Source: GCA-002708315 sp964460905 (GTDB taxonomy: Bacteria; Bacteroidota; Bacteroidia; Bacteroidales; F082). From it: DNA of 64,000 nucleotides. The DNA lies in contig CAYWRM010000012.1 of the NCBI GenBank assembly GCA_964460905.1, positions 1 to 64,000 on the forward strand, written 5' to 3'. Of the stretch, positions 52,707 through 62,504 are shown piece after piece (positions within the stretch are counted from its first letter, which is position 1; each line of letters starts with the position of its first letter). The position numbers and the translations under genes are program-made. The notes beneath the pieces were generated by a model, which made no database searches, was not told where the DNA came from, and saw nothing but the letters and a program-made list of their open reading frames with translations.

Positions 52707-55025
52707 TTATTCTTTAAAACCTTCTACTTTCAATTTCTCTAAATAAATTTTAATGTTTTTCTCATGGAAGGAATTTGTTTTTTTTAATCCATAAGCAAAA
52801 TCTGTTAAATAGCTTCGTTGATTTACAGTTAAGATTTTCACTCTCGAATCCCATTCTATCATTTTTAAAATCAGTTTCTCATTAATCTTTGAGTTAGACT
52901 TTGTTTTTTTTCTTGTTTCACTTTCTTCTTCAGGCTGTTCTGATTCCAATAATTCAGGTGCGTCATGAACTACTAGTTCTAATATAGAAATCCCTTTCTT
53001 TCTTAAGTTCTCACTTATACTTCTATTATTCTTTATTGAAACTGACAAATTAAGAGCAATATCTTGAAGATATTGACTTAATAGACCAGTCTTTGCTCCC
53101 CAACGTTCAATTATTTCCCAATTCGCTGGAGAAATTGATTTAATAAGGGCTATTTCCTGATTTATTATTTTCTGATTTACATCATCATCAGATAAACTTT
53201 TTCTTATTGGAGATTTTGAATCAATGAAATCAGATTTTAATTCGTCAACACTTATTTCAATATCACTTTCTTTAAGCATTATCCAACACTCTTCTTTTTT
53301 AGCCCACTCTCCGTACAATGAACCAGGAGCATTGTTTTTAATGAAAGTTTCAACTTCTTCCATTAAATTAAACAAAGTTGTTTTTAATGTTTCGCTCAAT
53401 GATTGTTGTTTCCATAATTTATATAAATCAATTTTATACTCCGACTTAATGTGTAATAATGCAACGGAATAAGGAACAGTTATATATCTCATGTCACCAA
53501 TTGCATTAGGTTTAACGCCATACAATTTTTCTGCTGTTTTAAACATAATAGCTTTTGCAACAGTATCTTCATAGAAAATATTGTCTGGTTTTTTTGGCAT
53601 ATTGTAGTTTAAAAACTGTACATAGTTTTTTTGACTACCCCTTACAACTATGTGAGGGCCAATTACTAACTTTTTTCCATTCCATATTTCCTCGTAACTG
53701 TTTACATATTTCGCAAGCAATTCTTTTGTAATCATCTGTCCTCTAGGATTTCTAATGTCAAATGCCTTTCTTCTTGCTTGGGTAAATCCTTCTTTCAATC
53801 TGGCATTTTTATACTGACCACGAGCCCTTTCATAAAACCATCTGGTTTGAATATTAGATCCTTCAATAGGAGGAGACCAAATAGAACGTGAAATTTTCTC
53901 AAGGTCAACATGAAAAGGTTTATTTGAACTTAAATCAGAAGTTGAAACCTTGTTTTGAGTATTTGCATATTCAGCAATGCGATTTACAATCTCATCAAAA
54001 TTATCACGTTTTTTTACAACTGTTAGTTTGGTCTGAACATAGATTTTATCTATATCAACCTTGTCCTTTTTCCATGTATGATATATTGATGCAGTTGTTT
54101 GTCCTCCATTAACTATTTGAAAGTCTTTTGCCCAAACAATTTCCTGTTGCCCATCAGGTGATGAAATTATTTCCAATTCATCTGCTGTTGCTGCTATACC
54201 ATTGTTAAAGGCAAGAAACATATGAGATTCCTCTTTGATAGTTTTACGTATGCCTTTGTTAATTTTTCCTGTAAACTGTAAAAATGAACGTACATTTTGT
54301 TCCAGTAGTCTGGAACCATATTTTTCATATATATTCGCAAGGGTTACACCTGGAATTAATGCAAGATATGTTTCATAGTCTTCGTTTTCACCAGGTGATT
54401 TCAAGCAGGGTATTGTCTGTCCGTAATTTTCAAAATTTATTTCAATTGGAACACGCGACTGGTCTGAAAGATTAAATAAATATTCGATATCAATTACACG
54501 TGTGAAAATAGTATAGCCTGAAATTACTTTAGTGTTTTTTATATCAGATTTGAAAATACCATTTGTCAGAATATAAATATTAACTCTGGATAAATATTCT
54601 TTAACTTCTTTAACTTCGGCAAGGGTATGTGCCAAGTCAAATACTTCAGAAGACTCTTCTATTTCATTAATATAATCTTTGTAAACCGCATTTCTGAAAA
54701 AACGTTCAACTTGGTTATTTGAAGATTCAGCATCTTGTTTTGTTAATGTAAATGGGGCAGAAATTCCCTTAAATACTGTGATAAATAAATCCAGTGTTTC
54801 ATAATTTTCTGATAGGGCATATCCATTTAATTTATGCATAGTTCTCCCAAGTCTGTCTTCTTTTCTGTCAAAACAAATTCTTGTATTTTCAGTCTCACCT
54901 GCTTCTGCTAATAAGTCAATAGCTAATTGTGTAAATATTTGCTCCTGAACGGCTCCTTCCTCTTCTGAGACTTGGGTTGTCTTAATTTCCTGTAATAGCT
55001 CGTTATAAAAATTTTCAATTGTCAT
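52707..55025 (-). CDS. AIPR-family protein (abortive infection phage resistance type)
   Basis: 772 residues. The AIPR core (~230-600) contains FLAFNNGIAATADEL (273-277 FNNGI) and FQIVNGGQTTASIYHTW (304-311), the family's best conserved motifs; TRWFYERARGQYKNAR comes later. The N-terminus (~1-180) resembles the mixed alpha-beta region before AIPR cores. The C-terminal ~180 residues are helical and charged. Family members accompany predicted phage-defence operons; the biochemical action is not settled. It is the last gene of the six-gene operon and overlaps the PD-(D/E)XK gene by 4 nt. Confidence 0.87.
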   Translation of the reverse strand: MTIENFYNELLQEIKTTQVSEEEGAVQEQIFTQLAIDLLAEAGETENTRICFDRKEDRLGRTMHKLNGYALSENYETLDLFITVFKGISAPFTLTKQDAESSNNQVERFFRNAVYKDYINEIEESSEVFDLAHTLAEVKEVKEYLSRVNIYILTNGIFKSDIKNTKVISGYTIFTRVIDIEYLFNLSDQSRVPIEINFENYGQTIPCLKSPGENEDYETYLALIPGVTLANIYEKYGSRLLEQNVRSFLQFTGKINKGIRKTIKEESHMFLAFNNGIAATADELEIISSPDGQQEIVWAKDFQIVNGGQTTASIYHTWKKDKVDIDKIYVQTKLTVVKKRDNFDEIVNRIAEYANTQNKVSTSDLSSNKPFHVDLEKISRSIWSPPIEGSNIQTRWFYERARGQYKNARLKEGFTQARRKAFDIRNPRGQMITKELLAKYVNSYEEIWNGKKLVIGPHIVVRGSQKNYVQFLNYNMPKKPDNIFYEDTVAKAIMFKTAEKLYGVKPNAIGDMRYITVPYSVALLHIKSEYKIDLYKLWKQQSLSETLKTTLFNLMEEVETFIKNNAPGSLYGEWAKKEECWIMLKESDIEISVDELKSDFIDSKSPIRKSLSDDDVNQKIINQEIALIKSISPANWEIIERWGAKTGLLSQYLQDIALNLSVSIKNNRSISENLRKKGISILELVVHDAPELLESEQPEEESETRKKTKSNSKINEKLILKMIEWDSRVKILTVNQRSYLTDFAYGLKKTNSFHEKNIKIYLEKLKVEGFKE

Positions 55026-56026
55026 GTTAAATCCAGATTTATTAAAATCTCCTTAAAACTTGTTTTATGTTTTTCTGTGTCTGAGGTTAGAATTATTGAA
55101 TATTTAACGTCACCAACTCCTTTCATTAATTCCTTTTCTTCAATTCTTGGAAAACTTTTTTCTATTTTATAAAAGTCTTCTTCACGAATAAGAAAGGACA
55201 TATTTTGATATATAGACTGATGATGATCAAAATAGCCAGCACTAATTAACTTTCGTTTTAGAATGTTACCAAGAAGTTTGTTATGACCTAATATGGAATA
55301 AATCTCTTCAACGATTGTGTTTAATGTATTCTCATCACTGTTTCGTTTTTCAATAGACAAGTGAAACAGAAACAAATACTGAAGTAATGCCGTATCCAAT
55401 TGTCTTTCACTACTTATCCTTATTTTTTGATGATTATGGGTGTGTGTTGTCTTTACTTCTATAGCACTATTATTCTTTTCAAAATCTCTAATTCCTTTTT
55501 CAGGACCAGTCCATATGGATAAAATTTCAGCAAACAATCCAGTATGCAGAAAAAGTTTTTTTAGAAGATACAATTCACCAAAAAGACCAATTTGTTTTTC
55601 CAGGCTAAGGCCTGGTCCTTTTGCCAAAATAAATAGTTCCTTCCATTGAATAAAGCGGTTTTGCAGTGTTTGGATAAGAACTAATTCTTGTTCAATATCA
55701 GAAACAGTTTTAAATAAATCCTCACATAATACAGCGAAAATTGAGGATAAAGAATTATCTGCAAGGCTAATTAAAATAAGTGATTTGTCTTTATCTGTTT
55801 CATCAGGAATTATTTCAGATGTAATATCTTTTAAATCCGATAGAGATGAAATATCGATTGATTTAGTTGAAATTAAGAACGCAATACTTTTAACTTTTTC
55901 GGGCATTCTCATTGACACGAAACAATCTGGAATAATGTCCGCAGAATAGCGTTTCAAAATAACTCCGGTTCTTAAGGAATTATTTTCTATAAAATCTTGC
56001 CAAATATTTTCAATCTTCGTCTTCAT
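55022..56026 (-). CDS. PD-(D/E)XK nuclease family protein (DUF4420-like)
   Basis: 334 residues from ATG 56026 (MKTKIENIWQDF); a TTG five codons upstream is the alternative. The nuclease core is GELYLLKKLF (E151), GIRDF (D181) and AIEVKTT (E190-x-K192), matching E...D...ExK. Following residues HNHQKIRISSERQLD fit the family pattern. It is the likely DNA-cutting subunit, since no separate type II restriction enzyme is present. The start overlaps the end of the Z1 gene by 17 nt and the end overlaps AIPR by 4 nt. Confidence 0.84.
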   Translation of the reverse strand: MKTKIENIWQDFIENNSLRTGVILKRYSADIIPDCFVSMRMPEKVKSIAFLISTKSIDISSLSDLKDITSEIIPDETDKDKSLILISLADNSLSSIFAVLCEDLFKTVSDIEQELVLIQTLQNRFIQWKELFILAKGPGLSLEKQIGLFGELYLLKKLFLHTGLFAEILSIWTGPEKGIRDFEKNNSAIEVKTTHTHNHQKIRISSERQLDTALLQYLFLFHLSIEKRNSDENTLNTIVEEIYSILGHNKLLGNILKRKLISAGYFDHHQSIYQNMSFLIREEDFYKIEKSFPRIEEKELMKGVGDVKYSIILTSDTEKHKTSFKEILINLDLT

Positions 56027-58766
56027 ATTCTTCAAAATCAAAGTATGGAACCTGGTCTTTATTTATTGCAAATCGAATACTTGATATTTTATTACTTCCA
56101 GGAAAACTGATTGCAAATCCAACAAATGGAATAGCAATATTGCTTATGCTTGCTTCAGCAGGGTTTAGCAAATACAGCATAATTAGCGGCTTATCAGGTT
56201 TTCTAAACTCATTTCTAACTAATTCACCACTTGGATTTGTTGGTTTTGGTTTGTTTGAATTAGATTTTTGCCAATTCTCAATAGTCTTATTAAGAAAATT
56301 TAATTTTTCTTCCTCATTAAGATCAATAAACTCATCTGGACGAGAAGTAATATTACTTTTATTAATATAATAACTGCTTTCATCTGTATTTTCTTGATGT
56401 TTCCTATTAAACCAACCGATTGAAATACCATTTATAGTACTTACCTTGCTCGTCTTTCCTCTTGACATTAAAGCTAATCTCCAATTTTGTAATTCACCAA
56501 CTTTATTAGCTTCATCAATATATCTTATTAAATTTCCTGGAGAGGCAGATAGTAAATCACCTTGTACTCTAAAGCCTTGCAGGAATTCTTTAATGTGATG
56601 AGCGTCTAGATTATACCAAATTCTATTATTGCCTTTTGAAACAAAATTATTATTTAGCTTTTTTAGTAAGTTTTCAATTGATATATAGTTACTATTAATA
56701 ATATCTTCATTCTTACTTAAATGGTAGGACTGAATTAATCTTCCAGACCATGTTAAATTCACTTCGATTGCTTTTCTAATTTTATTCTTAGCCGAAATTT
56801 GTAGAATTCTATCAGGGTGTGTTTTAACTCGTAAAGCAAATTGTTCAGGAGTACTGCCTGCTTTATCTGTCATATAATCAAATTCTTTTCTTAAATCTTC
56901 TGATGCCTTGGTTATATGACAGAACCAACTAATTAAATCTCCTGAAGTAAAGATTCTAACTAAATCAACATACCCGGGCCGATATCCAAACCAGCGCCCC
57001 ATTTGCATCAGGGTATCATACATTCTAGTATGCCTTAAGTAATAACTTATTGACAATCCTTCCAATGTTAAGCCCCTAGACAATTTATTACCACCAATTG
57101 CTATTACAGATAACCCAGCTTCTTCATTTTCATTAATATTTGTTTTATCGTATGCTTGATAATCAAGTATATCTTTAGCGCCTCCATGTATTTCTTTTAC
57201 TTGAATTTTTGAAGCAGCTGGATGAAGCACAGGAAGAATTTCATACCAGGAACATGTACTAATTCCAGGGTCAATTCCACTTAATTTTGAATTAATTATT
57301 TGTTTTGTTATTGTCAAATATGAACGATATTTGTCTGCATCTTCTTCGAATATTTTTCGCAATTCGTTTATTATACCGGAATTATTTTGCTCAATTCCCA
57401 TACGGTAAAAGTTAAATACATTTTCAACCAGCTCTTTTATTTTTGCTTGCCAAATTTGAAATCTAGAAACATGAATTAACATTGAATTATGCTCATTTTC
57501 TTGCCCTCTTACTCTCCTTATTGCACACGTAATTATAAAACACTTAATTGCTGTTTTTAATGATTCTGGAATTTTTGTAGGTAAAGAATCATCTTTTTTA
57601 TGTTTATCAGGTGTAAATAAATGATAATCATCAATCCTATGAACAACGGGTAATGTCGAAATAAGTTTATCATCATCCAAAGGATCGAAACCAAATATTT
57701 TATCCGGACCTATATAATTATCTGGAGCTTTAAGGTTAGTAACGAAGTTTCTTGGGAATAGATTATCCTTATCTAAGGAGATAAAAATATTGGCAAAAGG
57801 AGTAGCCGTATAGCCAACATAAGCACTCTTGTTAAATAATGATAATATATTTCGTATCTGACCATTGATTCTTGTAGGATCTAATTCCTCTTTATTAGTA
57901 TTAATTGAGGCATGATCGGCCTCATCATCAATCACAATTAATGGTTTGTTTGAAATAACTTTAACACCATCTATAACTTCATTTGCTTGCGCTTCAAGCC
58001 ATGAAGAAAGCTTGTTTAATATAGTTGCATTCTTTTTAACAACTGCAATTATTGGTTCATCTGTATCAAAATTAATACCGATTGAGTTTGCTGTAGTTGT
58101 ATTGAAATCACTTTGAGAAGTTGTAATTGAATGGGCAACAGTTTTTTTACGATATTCACGAAAATTACCTACACCAACATATTTTATTTCCTTATTTATT
58201 TTGTAGTGTTGATTATCATATCCGAGAAAAGCTTCGTCAATTCGAATCTGAGTTTGAGCTCTTAAACTATTATGTATTCCAGCTAATACAATAATAAATT
58301 TGTAGCCTGCATCAGCAGCTTTACAAATTAAACCTGAAAAATTAGCGGTTTTCCCAGATTGGACATGCCCGACAACCATACCCCTTTTATCAAATCGCTC
58401 ATTTGCTAAGGGATTGTGTAAATGATCTAAGGTGACATCAGTCGAATCATCAATTTCTTTTAGTGTATTTGCAGGAAAACCTTTCTTTTCCTCAATATAT
58501 TTCTTGTAGCGAGGCCAAAAACGCCAATTTATTGAAGCTTTCTTTGCCTTTAACCAAGGATTATAATCCAGTGAAATTGTATTTGATGTTTCGTGAAAAA
58601 CAGCATAATGGAATTCAATATGTTTTTTCAATATTTTTTGATCAACATCAGGAAATATTTTAAGGGTATCCTTAATGACAATATCAAGTTCCATTGGTGT
58701 AATAAAATCACTGAACCCTTTAAGTCGTAATAAAAATTTTGCTTGCTCAATGGCTAGTTTAATCAT
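56010..58766 (-). CDS. Z1-domain superfamily II helicase/ATPase
   Basis: 918 residues. Walker A lies in VVGHVQSGKTANF (133-140), motif II is LIVIDDEADHAS (DDEAD 280-284) and motif III is GYTATPFANIF. The Z1 region contains AIGGNKLSRGLTLEGLSISY and LMQMGRWFGYRPGY (~586-597, motif VI arginines). Z1 proteins occur with MutL/MORC-like ATPases in restriction-modification operons. A motor that moves on or remodels DNA is expected. It overlaps the GHKL ATPase gene by 4 nt and the nuclease gene by 17 nt. Confidence 0.9.
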   Translation of the reverse strand: MIKLAIEQAKFLLRLKGFSDFITPMELDIVIKDTLKIFPDVDQKILKKHIEFHYAVFHETSNTISLDYNPWLKAKKASINWRFWPRYKKYIEEKKGFPANTLKEIDDSTDVTLDHLHNPLANERFDKRGMVVGHVQSGKTANFSGLICKAADAGYKFIIVLAGIHNSLRAQTQIRIDEAFLGYDNQHYKINKEIKYVGVGNFREYRKKTVAHSITTSQSDFNTTTANSIGINFDTDEPIIAVVKKNATILNKLSSWLEAQANEVIDGVKVISNKPLIVIDDEADHASINTNKEELDPTRINGQIRNILSLFNKSAYVGYTATPFANIFISLDKDNLFPRNFVTNLKAPDNYIGPDKIFGFDPLDDDKLISTLPVVHRIDDYHLFTPDKHKKDDSLPTKIPESLKTAIKCFIITCAIRRVRGQENEHNSMLIHVSRFQIWQAKIKELVENVFNFYRMGIEQNNSGIINELRKIFEEDADKYRSYLTITKQIINSKLSGIDPGISTCSWYEILPVLHPAASKIQVKEIHGGAKDILDYQAYDKTNINENEEAGLSVIAIGGNKLSRGLTLEGLSISYYLRHTRMYDTLMQMGRWFGYRPGYVDLVRIFTSGDLISWFCHITKASEDLRKEFDYMTDKAGSTPEQFALRVKTHPDRILQISAKNKIRKAIEVNLTWSGRLIQSYHLSKNEDIINSNYISIENLLKKLNNNFVSKGNNRIWYNLDAHHIKEFLQGFRVQGDLLSASPGNLIRYIDEANKVGELQNWRLALMSRGKTSKVSTINGISIGWFNRKHQENTDESSYYINKSNITSRPDEFIDLNEEEKLNFLNKTIENWQKSNSNKPKPTNPSGELVRNEFRKPDKPLIMLYLLNPAEASISNIAIPFVGFAISFPGSNKISSIRFAINKDQVPYFDFEEYEDED

Positions 58767-60238
58767 AGCTTTTCAATTATATTTTCTACATATTGTGGAT
58801 ACTTATCAAATGGCTCAATCGAAAGTAGAGTAGCTGCTGCTTCCTCTTTTGTTTTTCCATTTTTCATCAAAATATGTAAAGTATTTTCCATTTTTTCAAT
58901 TAGCATTTCATGTTTTAAGCTTTCGAACGGAGTTCCATGAGATTCTGGATTTTCACTTTCCTTTATCGTTATTAAGGGAACAGGTACAGTTTCCTCGATA
59001 AATTTTAACAAATCATTTATGTTTTTTTTAGACGGTTCTTTTATAATCTCTTCGATTACAGGATGTTCTTTGTTTATTGAATAAAAACGTTTGCCTTGTC
59101 TCTGTTTCTCGAGCCATACAGGTATAAACTTAAAAGATGGGTATTTCCTTTGTAAGACCTTTCCCTTATGTCTATATACACTTACTGCATGACTACGTAT
59201 CGAATTTGCATAAGCTTTTAACTGATTATATATTTGCAAAGGAGGACGAGCCACTGATTTTTTTATATCAATCTGCCACCTGTCATCTAAAGTGTTTGGT
59301 AAATCAATCATTATTCTACAAAGTTTGTAATGCTCTTCCTTTTTAAACATTCCAAGCCATTCACCAGCAACTAATAACCTTTCATTTCTATAAATGTAGA
59401 AACCTTGTTGAGCATTCCATCCTTTGGGACCAGCAGCCTTACTGAATACTTTCTTAGATATTTTTGATTTATGTGGTAATACATAACCTTTGACAACAAC
59501 ATTTCCATTATTGAAATATTCTAATGCACCAGATTGAATTCCGTTCTCACCTCGTAAAAAAGGATCCCATGCAACAATTTTTCTATCTTGAAACCATATT
59601 GCAATTTTGCCTTGTTCCAAGAATCTATGAAATACCATCTCAAGATGGTTTTTCACACTTTCCATCAATTCCATAAATTTTCCTAATGCGCCAGAATCAT
59701 CTTCTTTAATATCTTTTAGATTTCTATCTAAGCAATACCAAACTACACTTGTACCTGAAACTTGCTTGTCGATTTCTTTTACAAAATCTAATGAAGGAAC
59801 ATATTGTATTAACTCCCAGCTTCTGGTTTTATTCACATGGTCTAAATCCCATGCCCAAAATATTGTATTAAAATCTTGCTTTTTAGAGATGGTAGTAAAC
59901 TTCCTTGTTTGAGAAAATGATGCAGTTTTTAATCCCAAGCCAAATCGTCCTAAATCGCTGTTTGACCTCTCTACAGAAGGGTGTTTGCTTCCTGGTCGCA
60001 TTGCCTGAATCAATTCTTCACCATTCATTCCAAAGCCATCATCTTTTATCGAAATGATTGTTTCTCCGCCTTTCCAATCATAGTTAATCCATATGTTTTT
60101 TGCTTCTGCAGATATTGAATTATCAATAATATCAGCGATTGCAGTTTCCATTGAATATCCAATGGCTCGAAATGTTTCAATCATTGAACTAGCATCTGGT
60201 TCTGCCTTTATTGTTTTTATCTTTGTATCATTCATCAT
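58763..60238 (-). CDS. GHKL (MutL/MORC-like) ATPase
   Basis: 491 residues. The Bergerat ATP site is complete: N box ETAIADIIDNS (E31, D36, N40), G1 box KDDGFGM (66-71) and G2 box LGRFGLGLKTAS (96-107). The layout resembles MutL, Hsp90 and eukaryotic MORC N-termini, with an S5-like second domain (~220-360). The C-terminal ~100 residues are charged. It probably acts as an ATP-gated clamp on DNA, coupling the methyltransferase/Vsr side to the helicase-nuclease side (inference from family). It overlaps the methyltransferase gene by 11 nt. Confidence 0.88.
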   Translation of the reverse strand: MMNDTKIKTIKAEPDASSMIETFRAIGYSMETAIADIIDNSISAEAKNIWINYDWKGGETIISIKDDGFGMNGEELIQAMRPGSKHPSVERSNSDLGRFGLGLKTASFSQTRKFTTISKKQDFNTIFWAWDLDHVNKTRSWELIQYVPSLDFVKEIDKQVSGTSVVWYCLDRNLKDIKEDDSGALGKFMELMESVKNHLEMVFHRFLEQGKIAIWFQDRKIVAWDPFLRGENGIQSGALEYFNNGNVVVKGYVLPHKSKISKKVFSKAAGPKGWNAQQGFYIYRNERLLVAGEWLGMFKKEEHYKLCRIMIDLPNTLDDRWQIDIKKSVARPPLQIYNQLKAYANSIRSHAVSVYRHKGKVLQRKYPSFKFIPVWLEKQRQGKRFYSINKEHPVIEEIIKEPSKKNINDLLKFIEETVPVPLITIKESENPESHGTPFESLKHEMLIEKMENTLHILMKNGKTKEEAAATLLSIEPFDKYPQYVENIIEKL

Positions 60239-61793
60239 TCAATAATATTTCTTTAACGATATCCCCAATCTGACTTGATAAATATGGTGGCACTGCATTT
60301 CCAACTTGTTGATATTGAGCTGTTCTGGAGCCACAGAAAAGATAATTATCAGGGAAGGTTTGTATTCTTGCTGCTTCCCTGACTGTTAAACTCCTGCATT
60401 GATCAGGATCATAATGAATGAAATAATGTCCATCTTTTGAAATATGACTTGTTACTGTGGTTGCTGGCTCATTTGGTAATTGAACCCTAAATCTATCTGC
60501 AAACTTTCCAGTTCTTGCACTTTTGTGATCGGGTAACAAATCTTCATTATGCTTTTCATAATCGTTCATTCTTGGGAATCTTCCTTCACTTAAAGTAAAG
60601 ATAGAAGCAAACATATACCTCTTTAAATCCTCTAAAAGATGGCTTCTTGACTGATGATTTGGAATTCCATTTAAATTTTTATCCAGATACCAATCCGCAA
60701 GAATGTGATTTCTGTCAATTGTATTTACTGCTGGAACAAATTCAGCACCTACACAAATTTCTGGTGCTATTACCTCTTTTTTGTTTTTGTAATTTGATAA
60801 TCCATTCCAAGAAATAATTTCTTTTTTGAATCTGTTAATATGGTTCTCCCAAATGCGAGAATTATCTTGCAGGTTCTTGTATCTTCTTTTTTTCTTGCCG
60901 TCAATAATTTTAGAATCAATAAATTTTCTGTTTATACTACTTCTTATTTTGGGTAACTTATCAATAACAGACTTTAGTGTTACTTTTTCCTTCTTATTTA
61001 AAGTTTCGGGTATGATTTTTAAGTCTTCTCTTATTCCTAACAAAATAACTCGATGTCTTTTTTGTGGAACACCATATTCTTCTGTTTTAATTAGATAATC
61101 CTTGTCTTGTTTAATATCAGATTTAACAAGTGAGTACACTTTGTATTTAGTGTTAACTGTATTTTTAAATACCGATGAAGGATTCTGTAAATCACGCAAA
61201 ATCCAACTGAATATTTTTTCTCCGTTAAGGCTCGCAGATAACAAACCTTTTACGTTCTCCATTACAAAAATTGCCGGCTGGTGTTCTGCAATTATTCTTA
61301 AATATTCTTTATACAAATAGACCCTTTGATCATCTTCATGTACGCCTCCAACACGTGATCTGCCAACAAGAGAAAAAGCCTGACACGGTGGTCCTCCGAT
61401 AAGTACCCAGTCCTTTTCTTCTTTTAGAACTTCTTTTATTCTCTGGTAAACAAGTGATGGGGGATAATTTTTGTTTCCTAACTCAGCAAGCCAAGCTTCT
61501 TTTTTAGCTGCTGCATATTCATTATTAAATTTTTCAAATAACAAAATTTTCTTTTCTTCTCTTTTCTTTAAATCATTTTCCTTTAATACTTCATAATATT
61601 CTTCTGGTAATTCGTCTTTTGGGAACTGTCTACAAAAACTTCGTAATTCAAGTGTTTTATGTGCACTTTCATCCTTCTCAATAGATAGCTTTATATCAAA
61701 GATTCTTTGATTTTCCTTTATTATCGAGGAAAACCCTTCAGCTAAACCTCCTGGCCCAGCAAACAAATCTATGACAGGAATCTTCTTTTTCAT
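60228..61793 (-). CDS. DNA (cytosine-5-)-methyltransferase
   Basis: 521 residues. Motif I is DLFAGPGGLAEGF (9-21), motif IV is GGPPCQAFSLVGRSR with catalytic Cys137, VI is FVMENVKGLL (E179-N180-V181), VIII is QKRHRVILLG, and IX/X are LTVREAARIQTFPD and QQVGNAVPP. A target-recognition region of about 170 residues lies between VIII and IX; the recognition sequence cannot be read. About 75 charged residues sit between motifs I and IV, longer than usual. It protects host DNA. Its start overlaps the vsr stop by 1 nt (TAATG). Confidence 0.93.
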   Translation of the reverse strand: MKKKIPVIDLFAGPGGLAEGFSSIIKENQRIFDIKLSIEKDESAHKTLELRSFCRQFPKDELPEEYYEVLKENDLKKREEKKILLFEKFNNEYAAAKKEAWLAELGNKNYPPSLVYQRIKEVLKEEKDWVLIGGPPCQAFSLVGRSRVGGVHEDDQRVYLYKEYLRIIAEHQPAIFVMENVKGLLSASLNGEKIFSWILRDLQNPSSVFKNTVNTKYKVYSLVKSDIKQDKDYLIKTEEYGVPQKRHRVILLGIREDLKIIPETLNKKEKVTLKSVIDKLPKIRSSINRKFIDSKIIDGKKKRRYKNLQDNSRIWENHINRFKKEIISWNGLSNYKNKKEVIAPEICVGAEFVPAVNTIDRNHILADWYLDKNLNGIPNHQSRSHLLEDLKRYMFASIFTLSEGRFPRMNDYEKHNEDLLPDHKSARTGKFADRFRVQLPNEPATTVTSHISKDGHYFIHYDPDQCRSLTVREAARIQTFPDNYLFCGSRTAQYQQVGNAVPPYLSSQIGDIVKEILLNDE

Positions 61794-62203
61794 TATTCAA
61801 TTTCTGTGATTAAACTTTCTAATCTATTCTCAACATTATTCTTTAGTTCACATTCCCAAATTACAATAATATTCCAATTAGTTTCACTTAATATTTTATA
61901 ATTATTCTGGTCTCTTTCTTTCGTCTTCTTTATTTTGTCCAGCCACCATTTAGTTCTAGTTTTTGGTACAACAAAATATTTGCATCCTTCATGTCCATGC
62001 CAAAAGCATCCATTAATAAAAATTGCAGTCTTGAATTTTGGTAAAACAATATCTGGTTTACCAGGAAGCTTGGAATAATTCAACCTGTATCTAAATCCAT
62101 TATTAAAAAGAAATTTTCGTACTATGATCTCAGGCTTTGTGCCTTTGCATTTAATCATAGACATATTAAAACTTCTGGTTTTTTTGTCGTGCACATCAGT
62201 CAT
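61793..62203 (-). CDS. vsr: Very short patch repair endonuclease (Vsr)
   Basis: 136 residues. KLPGKPDIVLPKFKTAIF holds catalytic Asp51; NGCFWHGHEGCKYF gives Cys66, Trp68, His69, His71 and a Cys at 74. These fit the E. coli Vsr catalytic and zinc residues, several at the same numbers. Vsr nicks next to T:G mismatches made when 5-methylcytosine deaminates. It is first in the defence operon and leads directly into the methyltransferase, whose mutagenic effect it offsets. Confidence 0.93.
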   Translation of the reverse strand: MTDVHDKKTRSFNMSMIKCKGTKPEIIVRKFLFNNGFRYRLNYSKLPGKPDIVLPKFKTAIFINGCFWHGHEGCKYFVVPKTRTKWWLDKIKKTKERDQNNYKILSETNWNIIVIWECELKNNVENRLESLITEIE

Positions 62204-62504
62204 ATACTGTATTTTTTAGCGAGGGCAAGATTGCACTCTTTTGCAAATTTTGGTATGTGCGTGGGCTTCCTTTTTATGCGGGTCGGGAAAAACAAAATTA
62301 TTTATGTAAGTCGATTTCCAATTATATGTTTAAATTCTCTTTTCAATATTTTCAATTTATGTTCTGCTGTTTTTCTTCCTCTGTCTTGCACCCAACTATA
62401 GTATAAGTATAACGAAACTATCTCACCTCAACAACCTTGTCAATATTTGCAAAGATGATCGGTGTTTATTTACTACGGAAAGATAATTTAATGGTTTTTG
62501 TGTA
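62204..62504. other. Intergenic region upstream of the defence operon
   Basis: 301 bp. It holds the right boundary repeat (62218-62268), just 14 nt before the vsr ATG, and a GGGTCGGGAAAAA word (62279-62291) matching GGGTCGGCAAAAA at 52603-52615 beside the left repeat. No clear promoter box was found for the operon. Confidence 0.55.
62218..62268. repeat. Right boundary repeat of the defence operon
   Basis: It contains AGCGAGGGCAA, ACTCTTTTGCAAATTTTGGT and GCGTGGGCTT in the same order and orientation as 52616-52668. It is adjacent to the first gene (vsr), so the two repeats tightly bracket the six genes. Confidence 0.75.

Noticed and set aside
52600..52720. Integron attC site at the left boundary
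   Set aside because: GTTGGC and paired arms look superficially similar, but the GTTRRRY core consensus is not met and no integrase is present.
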